From NCBI RefSeq assembly GCF_004359215.1, contig NC_090619.1, positions 6,883,982-6,905,738 of the forward strand: DNA of 21,757 nucleotides, in the 5' to 3' direction. Positions within the stretch are counted from its first letter, which is position 1, and every line of letters begins with the position of its first letter. The notes beneath the pieces are model-generated. The model was not told the DNA's origin, did not search any database, and saw nothing but the letters and a program-made list of their open reading frames with translations. The translations under genes were made by a program, and so were the position numbers. This document shows positions 8,913-17,311 of the stretch, in pieces. This DNA is from Bremia lactucae (Eukaryota; Oomycota; Peronosporomycetes; Peronosporales; Peronosporaceae).

Positions 8913-9246
8913 GGTTCATTCGGATGGCAATTAATTAGATACGAGCGGTCAAATACCATCACTGCATATTTCGATGTAAGAAATAGATTACAAATATGTT
9001 CAAAGAGAACGAGTTTCAAATAAGGAAACCGGTTTCGGCACACACCCCTTTTAGTATAGCCACACACCCTCCCCGTCTGTATTGAATAAAGACGTCATAT
9101 AAAATATTTACACGGTATGGTTATTCCACTGCATCCACAAAGATGTTTTCGTTTGACTCAAACCCATATCACGAAAAAACTATTAACGGTATAGTAGCTC
9201 GCAACCAAAATTAAACAGTTATTCCTTTACAATCGTCTACAGATCT
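8913..9246. other. AT-rich spacer between Gypsy-2 and Copia-2
   Basis: No coding frame or recognisable element. It may include degraded LTR sequence, which I cannot show. Confidence 0.4.
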
Positions 9247-9533
9247 TGTTAAATTGGTGTAGCTAACGAACGAAGTAGTAAATGGAAACTAATATGTATG
9301 ATCTTAATCCTACTTGTGCATTACTAATTACCCTGTCCTAAATTACTTAAGAGAAATTCATTAGTATCTGACACATCATAGAGCATGCGACACTGTAACC
9401 TAGGTGAGTAATGAGTTCTTAATTTGCACTCACTGTACCTTCTTTGTGTGTATCTTGAAAAGTTGCATTACGCACCTTCTCTGCGCGTAACTTGAAATTC
9501 GCCCTATGCACCTTCTTTGGGCATATTTCAACA
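9247..9533 (-). repeat. Probable 3' LTR of Copia-2
   Basis: In element orientation it begins TGTTGAA directly after a purine-rich tract and may end TTTAACA at 9247, nearly complementary to the start. The inner end (9533) is well supported by the tract; the outer end is a guess from the terminal motif. Confidence 0.45.
9424..9532. repeat. Three diverged tandem units of 35-37 bp in the Copia-2 LTR
   Basis: Units at 9424-9460, 9461-9497 and 9498-9532 share the core ACCTTCT and a CTTGAAA or TTTCAA end. The flanks of the core differ between units, but in two of the three they remain complementary to each other. In an LTR start (U3) such repeats would usually be promoter elements. Confidence 0.75.
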
Positions 9534-9546
9534 CTCCTCCTCTGTC
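9534..9546 (-). other. Polypurine tract of Copia-2
   Basis: The minus strand reads GACAGAGGAGGAG immediately before the TGTTG that opens the LTR. Confidence 0.6.
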
Positions 9547-9574
9547 ATATGCTCACCTCTCAGCCCTTAGTTAA

Positions 9575-10421
9575 TATGCATCAACTTACGCAGCTCTTCG
9601 ATCTTGTGCGTATCTAGCGCCTTAGTGAGTAAATCACCTAGCTTTAGCTCGGTTTCCACATAATGAGCTGAAATTACCCCTCATTTAGCATAATCGCACA
9701 AATACTTGATTTGCGAATCGATGTGCTTGGCTTTTGTCGACGATGCTTCACCCGTAAGTTGGCTTATAGCTGCTTGGTTGTCCACGTGCATAACCATAGG
9801 TAAGGCTGGCTTCAAACCGATTTTCTTAAGCATTTCACGCACGCTCAATAGGTCCCTTGCGACTTCCGAAGCTGCTACAAACTCGGCTTCCATTGTTAAT
9901 AAAGCGACCCCTCCTTGTTTTTTGGACTTCTAACCTATAGCCACACCGTTAAGGAGTATAACGCCTCCGGTAAGCGACTTGCGATCTTGTTTATCGGCTG
10001 CAAAGTCAGCGTCACTGTACGACCCCAAAAATATGCCGGTGTACTTCCCTTGATTCGGCTTCATTTCTAGCTTTAGAGCCTTGGTTCCCTTTAGGTACCT
10101 GGCAATCCTTTTCGCGAGCTTCCAGTCTTGTAGTCTTGGCTTGTGTGTCTGTCTCGTAGCTTTGTGAACCGCGAAAGCTATATCAGGTCTAGTAGATATA
10201 CACAATAAAAACCCAACAAGTGATTGAAAATCCTTTATTGTGGGTCCCCCATCCTTGGGTGAGCTCTCGAGAAAGGTGACATCACTCAATGCTACTTCGT
10301 AGCAGTCGGCGCCCATTGGTGCACGCGTGGGGTTCGCTTCCAGCATTCCATGTTCACGCAAAATGTCCGTGATAGTCTTCTCCTGATCTAGAGTATAACC
10401 TTGAGCATCTTCGAATTTCAC
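9575..10421 (-). pseudogene. Copia-2 RT C-terminus and RNase H remnant
   Basis: The upper part (10421-9930) contains the RT tail (YTLDQEKTITDIL, FQSLVGFLL, RPDIAFAVHKATRQTH) and the start of RNase H (YSDADFAADKQDRKSLTGG). After a frame break at about 9900-9930, RNase H resumes with MEAEFVAASE, HVDNQAAISQ and KAKHIDSQIKYLCD (9893-9681) and ends in a stop at about 9681. Remnants of the C-terminal tail can be read down to about 9575. Against Copia-1 the order and spacing are normal here; damage is by point changes and small indels. Confidence 0.88.
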
Positions 10422-10837
10422 CGCATTCCTAGGAACTTGCTAACTTGACCCAGATCTTTGATGAATAAACTCTTCAATCCAGTGATAAGATCTTCTACAG
10501 CCCTCGAAGCCCTGCTTCTTTCAGTTTTTGATGTAGCAATTGGCTCCACAGACGCCCGGCTTGTTTCAAGCCGTACAAACTTTTTCATAATTTCCTTTGA
10601 AAATGATAAAGGTAACCGACTATCGAATATTATTGACCTTATCATGTTTAAAATCGTCCTGTGCACCCCCCAACCCCCAATTCGAATTAGTGGGGAGTTG
10701 ATACCTGTGTCTTTTTTCGACTGAGCGTTTTGGTCTGCTTCCCTATGCAACTGGTGTGATAATTCCGTATAAAATTTTATACATGTTGGTCTTGAGAAGC
10801 TCGTAATCACAATTCCAGAGTCTGGTTTCTTTGCCAT
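10418..10837 (-). pseudogene. Copia-2 integrase and RT fragments fused by deletions
   Basis: It starts in the integrase zinc region (KKPDSGIVI), reaches NSPLIRIGG, then jumps at a G-rich junction near 10665-10680 directly to VHRTILNMIRS. About 100 residues of the integrase core, including the first two catalytic Asp regions, are absent. A second jump leads into the RT motif SLYGLKQAGRLW, readable in another frame near 10575-10530. A third jump skips the YVDD active site and resumes at AVEDLITGLKSL and IKDLGQVSKFLG. Part of the missing integrase core reappears inverted at 11127-11278. Confidence 0.85.
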
Positions 10838-10853
10838 TCTCTAAATGGTGTCA

Positions 10854-11126
10854 TTAGAAAAAAAGACCCAACCTTTGGTGAAAATGACTTTGGATAAAGG
10901 TCCTGGGTGACTTTGATCCTTCAGCAAGCACCGCGGTTATCACTTCTTTTGAGGACTTAAGATTTTTCTCAGTGTCCACCACTTGCACGTAAAGCACATT
11001 CTGTTTCATGTCAATGTTGAATATCACAATTCCATCTGACCTTCGTGCCAAGAAGTGAGAATTCCCGATATACCCAAGACCAAAACCTTTACACTCGAGC
11101 TTGCCATACGAAATAATGTTTCTTGA
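10854..11126 (-). pseudogene. Copia-2 protease-to-integrase linker fragment
   Basis: Contains SRNIISYGKLECKGF, LARRSDGIVIFNIDM and KQNVLYVQVV, aligning with the Copia-1 stretch that ends at its first stop. Here Gln follows NVLYV, supporting the view that the Copia-1 stop at 2909-2911 is secondary. The fragment is cut at 11126 by the inverted integrase piece. Confidence 0.82.
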
Positions 11127-11278
11127 AGTCTGTTCAGATTTGAAGGGTCCTACGACGCCTAAGGACAGACTTGGAAACAGGTACCTAGACAACTTAATCG
11201 ATCACAAAATTAACTATTGCAGGGTGTTCTTGACACAACAAAGGACAAGGCAGCAAAGAAGTGTGAACAAAGCTCGAA
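11127..11278 (+). pseudogene. Inverted integrase-core fragment inside Copia-2
   Basis: On the plus strand, opposite to the rest of Copia-2, the sequence reads VCSDLKGPTTPKDRLGNRY, then LIDHKINYCRVFL, then after a small frameshift near 11237 TKDKAAKKCE. This matches the Copia-1 integrase core (ICSDMKGPMTPRDRLGNRY, CRIFLARTKDVAAKQFE). It interrupts the linker between AYLA and SRNIISYGK on the other strand. Confidence 0.85.
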
Positions 11279-11448
11279 GGCCAGGTATGCATCGGAAAGT
11301 GTGATTTGTTTCTCACAACCTTGAGCCATCACCGTCAAAACCACATTTCCGACTTGAGTGAGTCGGATTATCTCGCCATCCGCTAAATGGCGCTCTAATT
11401 GAGACGGCTTTAGTTTTTTTTGATAAAAAGTCGTCATTTACGAGATGT
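11279..11448 (-). pseudogene. Copia-2 protease-region fragment
   Basis: On the minus strand it reads SRHLVNDDFL at the upper end, then ERHLADGEIIRLTQVGN and CEKQITLSDAYLA. It aligns with the Copia-1 stretch just after the protease DSG. The catalytic Asp itself lies beyond the truncation at about 11448, where homology stops. Confidence 0.8.
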
Positions 11449-11477
11449 CTGCTAATTTCTATATTTATGAGAGTAAC

Positions 11478-11919
11478 TGTAACGGGGTGTATCGTTACAT
11501 GAAATTAACACTTTAGGTTGTTAATTAATATATTATCTAAAAGGTAGATAATTTTATAAGAATATTACTTTATATAGTAATGCTCGGAACTCTCATCCAT
11601 AAACAGGTATAAGCCGTTATATATAATATCCCGCAGAATAATCAGCTGTAAACGTAAAAAAAGAGAGAGAGACAGATAAGATTTCAATTGCATGTTTAGT
11701 ATTAGTTTATAATGAAGCTAGCATTAACCGATAGAAAGAAGACAAACTTAATTATATTAATACAGTTTTCATTTAACCCTCATTCAGCTAGTTGTCTTAA
11801 AGAGAAGTCTTCCTCTGCACGTAATGGTGTACGTGAAATAATGTAAGGCACCACTCGCAACTGAAGCAGTGCGAAGTGGACTTGTACTGAAGCAGTACAA
11901 GTCGTAGTGCCCCGTTACA
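11478..11919 (+). repeat. 5' LTR of Gypsy-1 (442 bp)
   Basis: It opens TGTAACGGGG and closes CCCCGTTACA, a perfect 10-bp terminal inverted repeat. Most of its length is AT-rich and clearly related to the Gypsy-3 LTR on the other strand (shared strings such as GTGTATCGTTACATGAAA, ATATTACTTTATATAGTA and AGAGAAGTCTTCCTCTGCACG). The last roughly 75 bp differ completely from Gypsy-3 and fold into twin hairpins. Confidence 0.88.
11847..11911 (+). other. Twin-hairpin structure at the 3' end of the Gypsy-1 LTR
   Basis: A closing stem GGCA / TGCC (11847-11850, 11908-11911) encloses two adjacent hairpins. Hairpin one is 11851-11879 (CCACT and CGCA pairing with TGCG and AGTGG). Hairpin two has an 11-bp perfect stem, 11879-11889 with 11893-11903. 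Both carry the identical 11-mer ACTGAAGCAGT at the apex. It resembles a three-way junction; a role in RNA packaging or priming is only a guess. Confidence 0.7.
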
Positions 11920-11969
11920 CCTAGTAGCACTTTGTAGTCCGTCCAAGGACCACATTTCCCACATCTAAC

Positions 11970-13890
11970 ATGGACATGTTAGATGATAGTGGGAATACGC
12001 ATCACGTTTCCCCTGAAAGCTACTCCTTTCTAAGTGATATAGAAAGGAGTGCGGTTGAACGAATGAGTTCGACCGTAGGAAACGATGCAATCCTGGCATT
12101 ACTGTCCAACTTAGACAGAGATGCCCTCCATTCAACCGTCGCCAAGTTCATACAACATGAACTTGACGAGATGAAGGAAAAAGTAGCCTTGCTGAATCAG
12201 CAAGGCTCTCAACAGGCGGAACTGTTGAGATTACAACAGGTACAGACCCCTGTACCTGGGATGACGCAAACGCGTCGTCCCGAAACTCTNNNNNNNNNNN
12301 NNNNNNNNNNNNNNNNNNNNNNNNNNNNNNNNNNNNNNNNNNNNNNNNNNNNNNNNNNNNNNNNNNNNNNNNNNNNNNNNNNNNNNNNNNNNNNNNNNNN
12401 NNNNNNNNNNNNNNNNNNNNNNNNNNNNNNNNNNNNNNNNNNNNNNNNNNNNNNNNNNNNNNNNNNNNNNNNNNNNNNNNNNNNNNNNNNNNNNNNNNNN
12501 NNNNNNNNNNNNNNNNNNNNNNNNNNNNNNNNNNNNNNNNNNNNNNNNNNNNNNNNNNNNNNNNNNNNNNNNNNNNNNNNNNNNNNNNNNNNNNNNNNNN
12601 NNNNNNNNNNNNNNNNNNNNNNNNNNNNNNNNNNNNNNNNNNNNNNNNNNNNNNNNNNNNNNNNNNNNNNNNNNNNNNNNNNNNNNNNNNNNNNNNNNNN
12701 NNNNNNNNNNNNNNNNNNNNNNNNNNNNNNNNNNNNNNNNNNNNNNNNNNNNNNNNNNNNNNNNNNNNNNNNNNNNNNNNNNNNNNNNNNNNNNNNNNNN
12801 NNNNNNNNNNNNNNNNNNNNNNNNNNNNNNNNNNNNNNNNNNNNNNNNNNNNNNNNNNNNNNNNNNNNNNNNNNNNNNNNNNNNNNNNNNNNNNNNNNNN
12901 NNNNNNNNNNNNNNNNNNNNAATACGCATCACGTTTCGCGTGATAGCTACTCCTTTCTAAGTGACATAGAAAGGAGTGCGGTCGAACGAATGAGTTCGAC
13001 CGTAGGTAGCGATGCCATCTTGGCCATGCTGTCCGGTTTGGACAGAGATGCCCTCCATTCAGCCATCGCCAAGTTTATACAACATGAACTTGACGAGGTG
13101 AAACAGAAGGTAGCCTTGCTGAATCAGCAAGGCTCTCAACAGGCAGAACTGTTGATATCACAACAGGTACCCCTGTACCTGGGATGACGCACACGCGTCG
13201 TCCCGAAACCTTAAAAATTGACATCTCTAAGTAAAGGAGAGTCGAAGAAGACTCCCTCTTGAGATGGTTTGTCGAGTTGGACGATGCCATAAGGGCACGT
13301 CACATCGTCGACGAGCAAAAAAAACGCAAGTCGCATTCGCTCAATCAAATTTGGCAGGTCGTGCCAAAACTTGGGCAGTGGGCCTTAAATTGCGCGACCC
13401 ATATGTCTATGGGTCGCTAGAGGCTCTTAAAACCCGACTCAAACAGACGTTTGAACCACCAAGGGCTTAGTTCAGAGCTCGTTCAGAGCTTCTGAAACTC
13501 AAGCAAGGCAAGCGTGATGTTCACGCATATGCCCAGCACATACGACTCTTAGCGAGTTGTATTACAAATAACCCAGTCCATGATCACACGTTAATTACGG
13601 TGTTCATGCAAGGTCTTACGGATAGTCTCGTAAGGACTCACCTGTTCCGCTTGGGACTGGATGCGCTTGAAGAAGCAATATCCGTTGCGGAACAGGAGGA
13701 CTTTAGCTTGAGATAGGCTCAAGTTAGTTCGTCATCCTATCGTCCTCCAATACGACACGAGTTAGGAGGTCCAGAACCCATGGACCTCTCTTGCGTCGAA
13801 AGCGAGAGACCTCGCTTTCGAGCAATAAGCGATCGCAGAAATGCCATCGCTGCCAAAAATTAGGACACTACGCTCATGAGTGTAGCGCCC
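11970..13890 (+). pseudogene. Gypsy-1 gag, duplicated N-terminus, broken
   Basis: Gag builds the particle and binds the element RNA. The frame starts at ATG 11970 (MDMLDDSG) and runs to the gap at 12290. A second copy of the same start region resumes at 12921 (SFLSDIERSAVERMSS in both). A frame then reads GMTHTRRPETLKIDIS, a TAA, and EEDSLLRWFVELDDAIRARH, the beginning of a Retrotrans_gag-type domain. A shift at an A-run (about 13318-13325) leads to AGRAKTWAVGL and LEALKTRLKQTFEPP, a stop at 13468-13470, then HAYAQHIRLLAS and LEEAISVAEQEDF. The zinc knuckle CHRCQKLGHYAHEC lies near 13838-13880 in another frame. At least two stops and two shifts make it non-coding as assembled. Confidence 0.85.
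12290..12920. other. Assembly gap (631 N)
   Basis: Unlike the two 100-N gaps, its length is odd and so probably estimated from read pairs. The flanks are copies of the same gag segment at an offset of 927 bp, which suggests that two repeat copies were scaffolded. Confidence 0.99.
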
Positions 13891-14039
13891 CACGCCCAGC
13901 ACCGAAAGGTACTGAACGTAATTTTGGACCGTATGCAAAAAGGGCAACGGTCGCGGGTCCGACGTTGTTGCGGAATCGCAATAGCGAGGCAGACCGCCGA
14001 AAAACGGTCGGGGTCAGTAGGGGCGCAACGCCCTACTGA

Positions 14040-14430
14040 TCCAGCAACCTCAAGAGAATTTGCAAATCTCTTGACTAAATTTGCTCCAGACACACAATCA
14101 TTATGTGTCTCTGCACCTGGTGATGAGGTATCCCTCATCACCTTAAAGGTAAAAGTGACAAATGATTTGTCACTTAGAGCCCTAGTGGACTGCGGACCGT
14201 CGAATAATTTTATGCGTCGCCAGTCACTGGAGGGTCGTAAGCTCAAATATTTTGAGCGTGACATCCCTCCAACGAGGATGACGGTGCGTCTAACCACAGG
14301 CGCATCGATAACAGTAATGAAACGCGTAGTGAAATTTCACGACACGTTAAAAGATCTATAGTACGATGATGATCTCATCGTACTAGATTTGGATGACAAA
14401 TTTGATGTCATCCTGGGTATAGCTTACTAA
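14040..14430 (+). pseudogene. Gypsy-1 aspartic protease region
   Basis: Reads REFANLLTKFAPD, then DEVSLITLKVKV, then RALVDCGPSNNFMRRQSLEG, the retroviral-type protease active-site segment. The usual DSGA is here DCGP, with the catalytic Asp kept. It continues TGASITVMKRVV to a TAG at 14359-14361, after which YDDDLIVLDLDDKFDVILG, the C-terminal half of such a protease (ILG motif), is readable in the same frame. Cleaves the polyprotein in related elements. Confidence 0.75.
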
Positions 14431-15380
14431 GACAATACGAGCCAAGGTTCAGCTAGCAGCATCGATCCGTAAAGATGCCTGCCACTTGTTCATCAGATGG
14501 CCATCTGATGAACGTCTTGGAGCGTTTACAAGCGTGTGGATGTACAACGAGTGAGTGCGATGGCCTCACTTGTGCTACGGTCGTTAGTTCAACTGCACAA
14601 GATCACAGTGTGATTACTAGAGTCAGCTGCCGGCGGCTGTGCTTATGCACAGGTAGCGCCGAAGGTCCACCACTCGAAGAAGTCGAGTGGATTGAGACAT
14701 GAATGTACGCTTAGTGGGCGACATTCAAGGAATATACCGGTTGCCTCAAAGGGACAGCACGATGATCCTAGGTCGAGTAGAGAGTCGACCGTAAAGGACC
14801 CGACCGTGGATACGCAATCACACTCGGAAGACGTTGAAGGAAGAGGTCCCCACGTACTTGAGGATAAATCTCCTCAAATGGTTGAAGTAATTAGACTTCA
14901 AGAGCCCGAGGGATTAATCACCCGGCAGCCTGTGGATAAATTTCAGGAAGAAACCGAGACATTAAATGTCTTGGTTAATAACGTTTTATGAGTAGGCGCT
15001 CATACTCTTGATCTGTATGCGCCTCCGAAGTTGACTTCGGAGATAACTCAATTAACACCCTAGAACTTAAGCGGTTCTTGAGAGATCTACATGGTGGTAA
15101 AATCATGCAGATCTGCGTACTCGTCACAGAGGACGAATACGTAACCGATATTCGGTCAGCGGTAATTTTTGCAGAAAACGAACGGGTTCTTAGCAGCTCA
15201 TCGATGGACGAAAGTGTCCTCGATTTGAAGACTCGGATTGAAAGATATACTACTCAATCTTGGCAGTCACTCAAGACAAAGCCTCTATACGAGGATTTAA
15301 TGGAATTCAGAGATGTATTCCCTGAACAGATTCGTGCGAGTTACCTAAGGATAAAGGCACTCGACATAAGATCGAGCTCA
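14431..15380 (+). pseudogene. Gypsy-1 protease-RT connector, degraded
   Basis: No domain recognised. Several open pieces (14692-14991, 15078-15392) show the acidic linker and a segment reading YEDLMEFRDVFPEQI, which is the usual lead-in to a Gypsy reverse transcriptase. Stops and frameshifts separate the pieces. Confidence 0.6.
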
Positions 15381-15785
15381 AACCGGGCTTGAAGTACTGT
15401 GTCATGAAGCAGTGGCCACTGCCTCGTGAACAAGTACTTGTGATCGATAAATTCTTTACCGATCGATTAAAAGCTGGACATATAAGGGAGTCAACCTCCC
15501 CACATAGCCCTCCGACCTTCTGTGTGCGAAAGGCCACAGGAGGGTGGCGGATAGTGCAAGCATTCAACAAACTGAATGCTGCAACAGTACCGGCTCAAAC
15601 GCCGATACCGAGAAAAGACGTAATCATAGATGGTATGTCTAAGAGTACGATCTTTTCGTCTATGAAACTGATGGATGGGTTCTATTAAATCCTTATGCGT
15701 GAACGGGACATCCCGTACACAGCAGTGAGCACTCCCACGGGAATGCTCTCGGATTGGCTAGTGATGCCTCAGGGGAGATTAGAGA
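15381..15785 (+). pseudogene. Gypsy-1 reverse transcriptase N-terminal fragment
   Basis: Contains MKQWPLPREQVLVIDKFF, SPHSPPTFCVRKATGGWRIV, FNKLNAATVPAQTPIPRKD and MSKSTIFSSMKLMDGFY, the fingers and first palm motif of an RVT_1 domain. In functional relatives the last motif has an Asp (SxxDLxxGFYQ); here it is MKLMDGFY. After a TAA the frame continues with ERDIPYTAVSTPTGML and WLVMPQG, then homology ends. The YxDD active site is not in the window. Confidence 0.85.
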
Positions 15786-15789
15786 GAGA

Positions 15790-17209
15790 TTTCATGACCG
15801 TCTATTAACACATAATTATGCACAAGATGTCTGAAAACTTCTTAGCCAGGACGATAGCTCCGGAACCGGTAGCATGTCGTGGCTGACGCCTAAAGATATC
15901 GTCCCGTCTCGAGGTTCGGGAGTAACGAGGTCGATACAGGTATGCATGATAGCCCCGGCAACAGCTGTGTCGGGACCGCGATGTTCGCGTTTCGCTAACG
16001 CGGTAAGATGTCAAATTCCCAGCGCTTAAAAACGCGCGGCGCTGTGAAGAGCCGTCGTCTGCACTCCTCGAAAAACCGCGTCGTTCCGCTCATTCCATAA
16101 GTCGGTCAGACAAACGCTGCTCATAATAAACCAAGGACGCTTCTGTACCGCGACACTAGCCTCCAAGTCCTCCGGGAGCAGATGATGGATCCGAAGACGC
16201 TGCCTGACCGGTAACACCGGCGCTTGACGATTCACACACCCGAGGAATCTACGCGCTCCCCACGGCCACTCAGCCCGTTCTCCTGTCCAATGGCCAATGA
16301 GTTTACTCCAGCACGCGCGCGCCTTGGGGCAGTCCCAAAAGATGTGAGCCGGGGTTTCTTTGCAACCGTGACACGCCGATAACGCCCGGCAACTATTACG
16401 GACGGACGGCCGGGATGGTACAGGTTGAGTTGCTTAGTGGCGATTCGGTAACACGTCCTGACCTGATGGTCGGAAAGGCCATTGGCATGCTTCGAAACGC
16501 GTGACGGGTGTTGATTTGCGACAGCCCGCTGCCACTGATCTAAGTCAAAGACGGCTTCCAGACGCCGCACCAGCGGTCGCGATGCGACAGCAAGCAGTCA
16601 TTTGTGAAACGTGAACGCCAGGCGTGAAATAGCTTTGCGTATAGCTGTATTCGCGACCGACTCGGCGACGGCCCAAGGGAAGCCATGATGCCCGGGATGG
16701 GAGTAAAACACGACGCCGTGACGACGCAGGCGTAAGGCCCAAATGGATCTGTCCGGATCCGAATTAGTATCCAACTCCGGTAGGTGCGAGGTGAAAACCC
16801 AGCGAATTCCATCCGCACTCTGCTGCAGTTCGACTGGCTGGTCAGCGACGTCTAAGGACCCCGCTTGCCTCCCGACCACTCGACCTTGTTGCACCGAGGC
16901 CCAGGTTTAATCATGTCGAAAAGTAGGTGCATGGCGGGGGCCCAGCACGGGTTCTAGCGCTTGATCCTCCTCAATGGGAACCGGAGGGGATGCCAGCAAG
17001 ATTGCCGTCGCCCACTGACGGAGTTTAGGCTGCGAGTGTTGCATACCTCGGGGTCCAGCCGGCGTAATGCGAAAAACAAATTCAGTTGGCCCTGCTCGTC
17101 GAATGTGCAGGTCCGAGATGGGGCAGGTCGTGATCCGGTCGTAGGTAGAGGATTTTAACGGGAGGACATTGCCGTCCTGGATTCACGGGTAATTACTCCA
17201 GCCCAGTGT
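15790..17209 (-). mobile_element. LINE (non-LTR retrotransposon) 3' fragment, degraded
   Basis: The GC-rich minus strand reads, in several frames, a LINE polyprotein C-terminal half. Near 17100-16900 it has ISDLHIRRAGPTEFVFR and WATAILLASPPVP. From 16894 to 16598 it has VELQQSADGIRWVFTSHLP, LDTNSDPDRSIWALRLRRHG and FYSHPGHHGFPWAVAES. From about 16490 it has LSDHQVRTCYRIATKQLNLY, followed after a frameshift by CHGCKETPAHIFWDCPKARAC (about 16380-16315), the Cys-His zinc-binding module found after RT in many LINEs (zf-RVT). It ends with WNERNDAVFRG and a tail near 15810. Its left end abuts the truncated Gypsy-1 RT; no poly(A) tail is visible. The right end runs into a gap. Confidence 0.75.
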
Positions 17210-17309
17210 NNNNNNNNNNNNNNNNNNNNNNNNNNNNNNNNNNNNNNNNNNNNNNNNNNNNNNNNNNNNNNNNNNNNNNNNNNNNNNNNNNNNNNNNNNN
17301 NNNNNNNNN
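17210..17309. other. Assembly gap (100 N)
   Basis: A placeholder gap between the LINE fragment and the Ac45/Voa1-like gene. It hides the LINE 5' part and the promoter of the next gene. Confidence 0.99.
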
Positions 17310-17311
17310 CG

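Larger units (their letters stand above)
9247..11448 (-). mobile_element. Copia-2: rearranged, truncated Copia element
   Basis: In minus-strand order there is a protease-region fragment starting at SRHLVND (about 11448), the pre-integrase segment, part of integrase, the end of RT, RNase H, a polypurine tract and a probable 3' LTR. It is a cousin of Copia-1: the segments align motif by motif (SKNIVSYGK against SRNIISYGK, IKDLGRVSKFLGMR against IKDLGQVSKFLGMR). Gag, the 5' LTR, most of the integrase core and the RT active site are missing, and a piece of integrase lies inverted inside it. It is not functional. Confidence 0.9.
11478..15785 (+). mobile_element. Gypsy-1: 5' LTR, gag, protease and RT start, truncated
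   Basis: The plus-strand order LTR, gag with zinc knuckle, aspartic protease, RT is that of Ty3/gypsy (Metaviridae). The reading frame is broken by many stops and shifts. RT ends after VMPQG near 15780, before the active site, where a LINE in opposite orientation begins. The internal sequence is tiled with short perfect inverted repeats. A 631-N gap splits gag, with the gag start present on both sides of it. Directly after the LTR (11920) there is no TGG, so a tRNA 3'-end primer site is not evident. Confidence 0.9.

Noticed and set aside
11210..11437. Intact small host protein on the minus strand
   Set aside because: It aligns with the protease-linker region of Copia-1 and is interrupted by the inverted integrase piece.
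11920..11945. tRNA 3'-end primer-binding site of Gypsy-1
   Set aside because: The bases after the LTR do not begin TGG and I could not match them to a tRNA 3' end without a database.
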